NCBI GenBank assembly: GCA_029255685.2
Contig: CM055315.2
Coordinates: 49,939,358 to 50,003,357, forward strand
Direction of reading: 5' to 3'
DNA length: 64,000 nucleotides
Source: Silene conica
Taxonomy: Eukaryota; Streptophyta; Magnoliopsida; Caryophyllales; Caryophyllaceae
Shown here piece after piece: positions 61,172-64,000 of this stretch. The notes under the pieces were generated by a model. The model had not been told where the DNA came from. It ran no database searches and saw only the letters and a program-made list of their open reading frames with translations. The number at the start of each line of letters is the position of its first letter. Within the stretch, counting starts at the first letter, position 1. The position numbers and the translations under genes are program-made.

Positions 61172-62224
61172 TTGTTTTTTGTTTATGTTTTCCCTTTTTC
61201 TTTCGCTGTCATGACCATCGCCCCTTTCCCACAACTCGAGCATGAACCTTTGTATTTCTATTGTGATAGATTAATCTCCTTCCTTTCTCAATTTGGCTAT
61301 CCTATTAGTATTGGGGAGGTTTGTCGTATCTTATATGATGGAGTTACTGTTAAGACCTTGATCGAGATTGAGGGAAATTGCGAATGGGAATTTTTAGACC
61401 TACCCTGTGAGAAGCAATGGGAGCTTCTCAAACACCTAATGCGAGCCGGTGCAGATACGGAAGGGTATGAGGGCATTGATGTTAGTAACCCAGATATTCC
61501 TGTTGAGTGTGATCCTATCACACCCATTACTGAAGAGTCACTCATTCTTAAGGATGAGAATGATAGGTTATTTGATTCCCTCTGCCTCCCCGTTGATGAT
61601 ACTGACTTGGATTTAGATACAGATGATGAGTTAGACTTTCACCCCTTGACTGACCAACCTATTTCTGTAGGTGTTAGTAATGAACATATTCCTAACATGT
61701 TTGAACCCTCGGTTGATGAACCTTGTGTTTTGCAGGATTCTTCTATTGACAACTCTGATGTTTTTAATAATATTAGTGAATGTTATGTACAAGGATCCTT
61801 TACAAAGGATCCTTCGGAGGCTTTGATGTGTTTTGAGGCATGTGCAGGTGAATCTCTTGCTCAGGAGGCTGATTTGGATGCTCCAGATATTGCAGCACTA
61901 GTGACAGAGTCTATAGGCAGTAGGAAGAGAGATGTTCTCGATCGAGTAGTACCACTTACTCGATCAAATGCTGTAGAGAACGAGGTCACTCAAGCAAGTG
62001 ATCATTTGGCTGAAAAGAAGAGCCCAAGGAAGAAGAGACCAAGGAAGGTGTCGACCCACGACTTGGGATTCGACAACCCTAGGAGATGGATGGCTAGAGC
62101 TATGGATGATGACCCACCCATCTACATGGTGGAGAGAAAATCATCTACCCAAATCACCATAGCTGAAGGAGTAGCCTGTAGTCAGAGCCCTTGGTCAAAG
62201 AAACGCCGAATCCTTCGCGGATGA
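61172..62224 (+). CDS. Gag-like ORF with basic tail (element D)
   Basis: An intact 350-codon frame beginning 18 bases after the primer site; the second Met (61211, MTIAPFPQLEHEPLYFYCDR) is the likelier start. Residues about 25-95 (YFYCDRLISFLSQFGYP, VCRILYDGVTVKTLIEIEGN, WEFLDLPCEKQWELLKHLM) have the spacing of the second half of the retrotransposon gag domain in Athila/Tat elements; this is my pattern reading, not a search result. The centre is acidic (DTDLDLDTDDELDF). The end is basic, with KKSPRKKRPRK and KKRR, possible nuclear signals. There is no zinc knuckle and no protease follows. It may be a truncated gag or a separate accessory protein. Confidence 0.6.
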   Translation: MFFVYVFPFSFAVMTIAPFPQLEHEPLYFYCDRLISFLSQFGYPISIGEVCRILYDGVTVKTLIEIEGNCEWEFLDLPCEKQWELLKHLMRAGADTEGYEGIDVSNPDIPVECDPITPITEESLILKDENDRLFDSLCLPVDDTDLDLDTDDELDFHPLTDQPISVGVSNEHIPNMFEPSVDEPCVLQDSSIDNSDVFNNISECYVQGSFTKDPSEALMCFEACAGESLAQEADLDAPDIAALVTESIGSRKRDVLDRVVPLTRSNAVENEVTQASDHLAEKKSPRKKRPRKVSTHDLGFDNPRRWMARAMDDDPPIYMVERKSSTQITIAEGVACSQSPWSKKRRILRG

Positions 62225-62441
62225 CTTCTTCTTTTTGCTCGTTTCTGTTTTTCTTAAGATATTTTTTTTTGTTTTGCTAAGACTTTCTTGCTTGCTTTCT
62301 TTAAGTTTTTAGGACAACTTTTTTTGTGTTTGCGTAGTTAAGACTTTTTGGACTTGTTCTGGGATCTCGCGCATTTGTTGGGCGCATATTTATTGCTTTT
62401 TCAGGTTTTTACGAAGAAACAGAGATCGTTGAGACTCAGAG

Positions 62442-62546
62442 GGTCGACCGACCAGATACACCAGTCGGTCGACCTAGCCGCCGTATCGCTGAATTCCTGT
62501 TTTCTGCAGGAAAGGTCGGTCGACCTGTCCTCTAGGTCGGTCGACC
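62442..62546. repeat. Dyad modules 12 and 13 (12-9-12)
   Basis: Module 12 is 62442-62474: GGTCGACCGACC, spacer AGATACACC, AGTCGGTCGACC. Module 13 is 62514-62546: GGTCGGTCGACC, spacer TGTCCTCTA, GGTCGGTCGACC. Both are outside the LTR, shortly after the gag-like ORF. Confidence 0.95.
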
Positions 62547-62764
62547 TACCCGTCCGTCGCAGTCTTTCGTTTCTTCCTCGGGAACCGTGTAACCGTCTTT
62601 GGTACTTGAGTGGCACTGCTGGCCACCAAAACCTCCCAGCTTACGCTGGTTTGGGGAGGTTTTTCTCATGCGCTTCATAATCCAGTGAGTTCTTTCCAGT
62701 TTTCCTTAGTTTTATTTTCCTTGCATCTTTCCTTTAATTTTCTGAAACCTTTACTTAGGCTAAT

Positions 62765-62784
62765 GCACAATGGGGACATTGTGC
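62765..62784 (+). promoter_or_regulatory. GGGA-loop hairpin in element D
   Basis: A perfect 8-bp inverted repeat (GCACAATG with CATTGTGC) closes a GGGA tetraloop of the GNRA type. Similar GGGGACATTG words are common in leaders of Athila-type elements. Confidence 0.7.
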
Positions 62785-63573
62785 GGGTTGGTTTGGGGAA
62801 TGGTTTCGTGTCACATGCATTGCATTCTGTCACACGTTTATTGCATTTCCGTATTGCATTGTTCTTTTCTTTATTTTCCTTGCATATACAAGAAAAATAC
62901 AAAAAAAACGAAAAAATTCAAAAAAATTCCAAAAAATGCACGTTTATTTTAGCATATAGGTCGAGTCGGAACGAAAGTATTTCAAGGATGATTTAGCTAT
63001 CTTACATGTTTATGCCTTTACCTTGCCTTGTCAACTTGTTTTAGTATGAAAGTCTTTTGCATATCTACGAGTTTTTGTCAATTTGTATATCTTGAGACTT
63101 GACTTATACCTTGGCAACCTACTATACATTCTGAGTTTTAGAGCTTATTTCCTGGTTTCATTCTTAAACCAGTTGTCTAGGATGTGAGTAGTACTCCCCT
63201 TGGAACATGTTACATCAATATGCATAAACATGAACTTGAATTGCTATATACTTGTTTTACTATCTCGTTTTGTGAGTCTTGGTACGTGCATTTGGGATCC
63301 CTTTTCTCATATTTACCCATAAGCTTCACATAGCCAAAATTGCCTTTTTATTTCCCCAAAAAAAACTACATCCCATACTTAGCCTACCCTTCCAAGCTAG
63401 TATTTGTGGTCATTGGATTATTTTTTTTGAGGCATCTTGGTTTGTATGCTATCACGAGCAAAAAGAGAAAAGAAAGAAAGAAAGAAAGAAAAGAAAAGAA
63501 AAAGAACAAGAAAAATTCAGAAAAAGAAAAAAAAAAAAAGAAAAACGAAAAAAATCCAGAAAATACGGAAGTC

Positions 63574-63606
63574 AGTCGACCGACCAGCTTCTTGGGTCGG
63601 CCGACC
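63574..63606. repeat. Dyad module 14 (12-9-12)
   Basis: AGTCGACCGACC, spacer AGCTTCTTG, GGTCGGCCGACC, directly after the purine-rich tract. Confidence 0.95.
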
Positions 63607-64000
63607 ACCTGACATCATCAGAAAAAAAATTCGTTCCAAAAATCCCTTTCTTTTATATGTTATCACTCCCGTACTTCATTCAAAAATATTGGGGAGTCCT
63701 TTCTTATATTCAAATGTGAGAGTTGTGCTACAAAAGAGCACTTTCTTAATATCAAAAAAGTTGTGAAATATGTTGTTGGGAACCGGTTTTACTAGCTTGG
63801 CTACTAACCCCACATATCCAAAAAACATCTTAACCACTTTTTACCTTTTACCCCACATATCTTTCATAAACCCAATTGCATGTATCTGAGTCATTTAATG
63901 AGTTTGTTATACATAGTTGTAGAATTCTTGTTCATGTTAGATTGCAGGCATGTTTTCATGGGTCGCAGTTAGGTGAGTGTCTCTACAAAATTACTTCTTC

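Larger units (their letters stand above)
59400..64000 (+). mobile_element. Element D (Athila/Tat-like), 5' part
   Basis: A plus-strand LTR element inserted in C (candidate target duplication CATGG, 59395-59399). It has a 1732-bp LTR, a primer site of the Athila/Tat type, a gag-like ORF, and a long non-coding region running off the window. No protease or pol is seen before 64000. Seven dyad modules lie in its LTR and interior. It is the youngest element in the B-C-D nest. Confidence 0.85.
62225..64000 (+). mobile_element. Element D interior, non-coding part
   Basis: About 1.8 kb without a supported gene. It holds three dyad modules, a GGGA-loop hairpin (62765-62784), A-rich repeats (62890-62940, AAAAAATTC type) and a purine tract of AAAGA units (63462-63545). 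Open frames across it are low-complexity. A long non-coding stretch between LTR and gag-pol is common in Athila/Ogre-type elements. Confidence 0.6.

Noticed and set aside
62348..63766. Several frames of 90-146 residues in the D interior
   Set aside because: Low-complexity Lys/Glu or Phe/Ser frames over purine tracts and dyad modules, overlapping on both strands, without family resemblance.

Overview
This window is repeat-dense nuclear DNA from a flowering plant. Evidence: plant LTR retrotransposon lineages (Ty1-copia of the Tnt1/Tork type, Ty3-gypsy chromoviruses, an Athila/Tat-type element), plant Helitron ends, TRIM elements, and truncated plant gene exons (photosystem II PsbQ, a CTR1/Raf-like kinase, an NFD4-like nodulin-family transporter). 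A eudicot is likely; Caryophyllales is only a guess. I find no intact host gene. All coding regions recognised are transposon-derived or truncated.

Layout. 1-829: right end of an unidentified LTR element. 830-2185: gag start, primer binding site and 5' LTR of a gypsy element (E1). 2186-6879: gag and leader of a copia element (copia-1), cut by two complete TRIMs with perfect target duplications and by a chromovirus solo LTR. 6880-11022: a Helitron end, then two terminal-inverted-repeat elements flanked by (TA)n; the second carries a T-rich array and about 88 copies of a 22-bp minisatellite. 11022-14946: AT-rich, geneless, ending in degenerate tandem repeats. 14947-21763: gypsy element A, lacking gag, with a nested solo LTR of the element-D family. 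21912-39111: a nearly intact copia element (copia-2) interrupted by F (28181-36642), a non-coding element with 3-kb LTRs. 39112-44293: an island of truncated exons and a Helitron 3' end. 44294-53421: Tekay-type chromovirus B, minus strand, whose LTR holds 1008 uninterrupted AAT triplets and whose pol contains a TRIM solo LTR. 53422-59399: chromovirus C, same family, opposite orientation, inserted in B. 59400-64000: element D (Athila/Tat-like), inserted in C and running off the window.

The nesting gives relative ages: host, then copia-2, then F; host, then A, then a solo D-type LTR; an exon-like host sequence, then B, then C, then D. Five-base target duplications, read directly, bound TRIM-1, TRIM-2, the TRIM solo LTR, the chromovirus solo LTR, the D-type solo LTR, A and copia-2.

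The most unusual signal is a 33-bp module: a 12-bp dyad RGTCGRYCGACY, a 9-bp spacer, and a second such dyad. I count fourteen copies, all with exactly 12-9-12 geometry, in two unrelated retrotransposon groups (copia-2 leader; D-family LTRs and leader). Between two D-family LTRs the dyads are almost unchanged while spacers and, around half of the modules, the flanks have diverged. Other notable signals are the AAT expansion, a repeated polypurine-tract plus hairpin unit with compensating stem changes in B and F, and a GGGA-loop hairpin in D.
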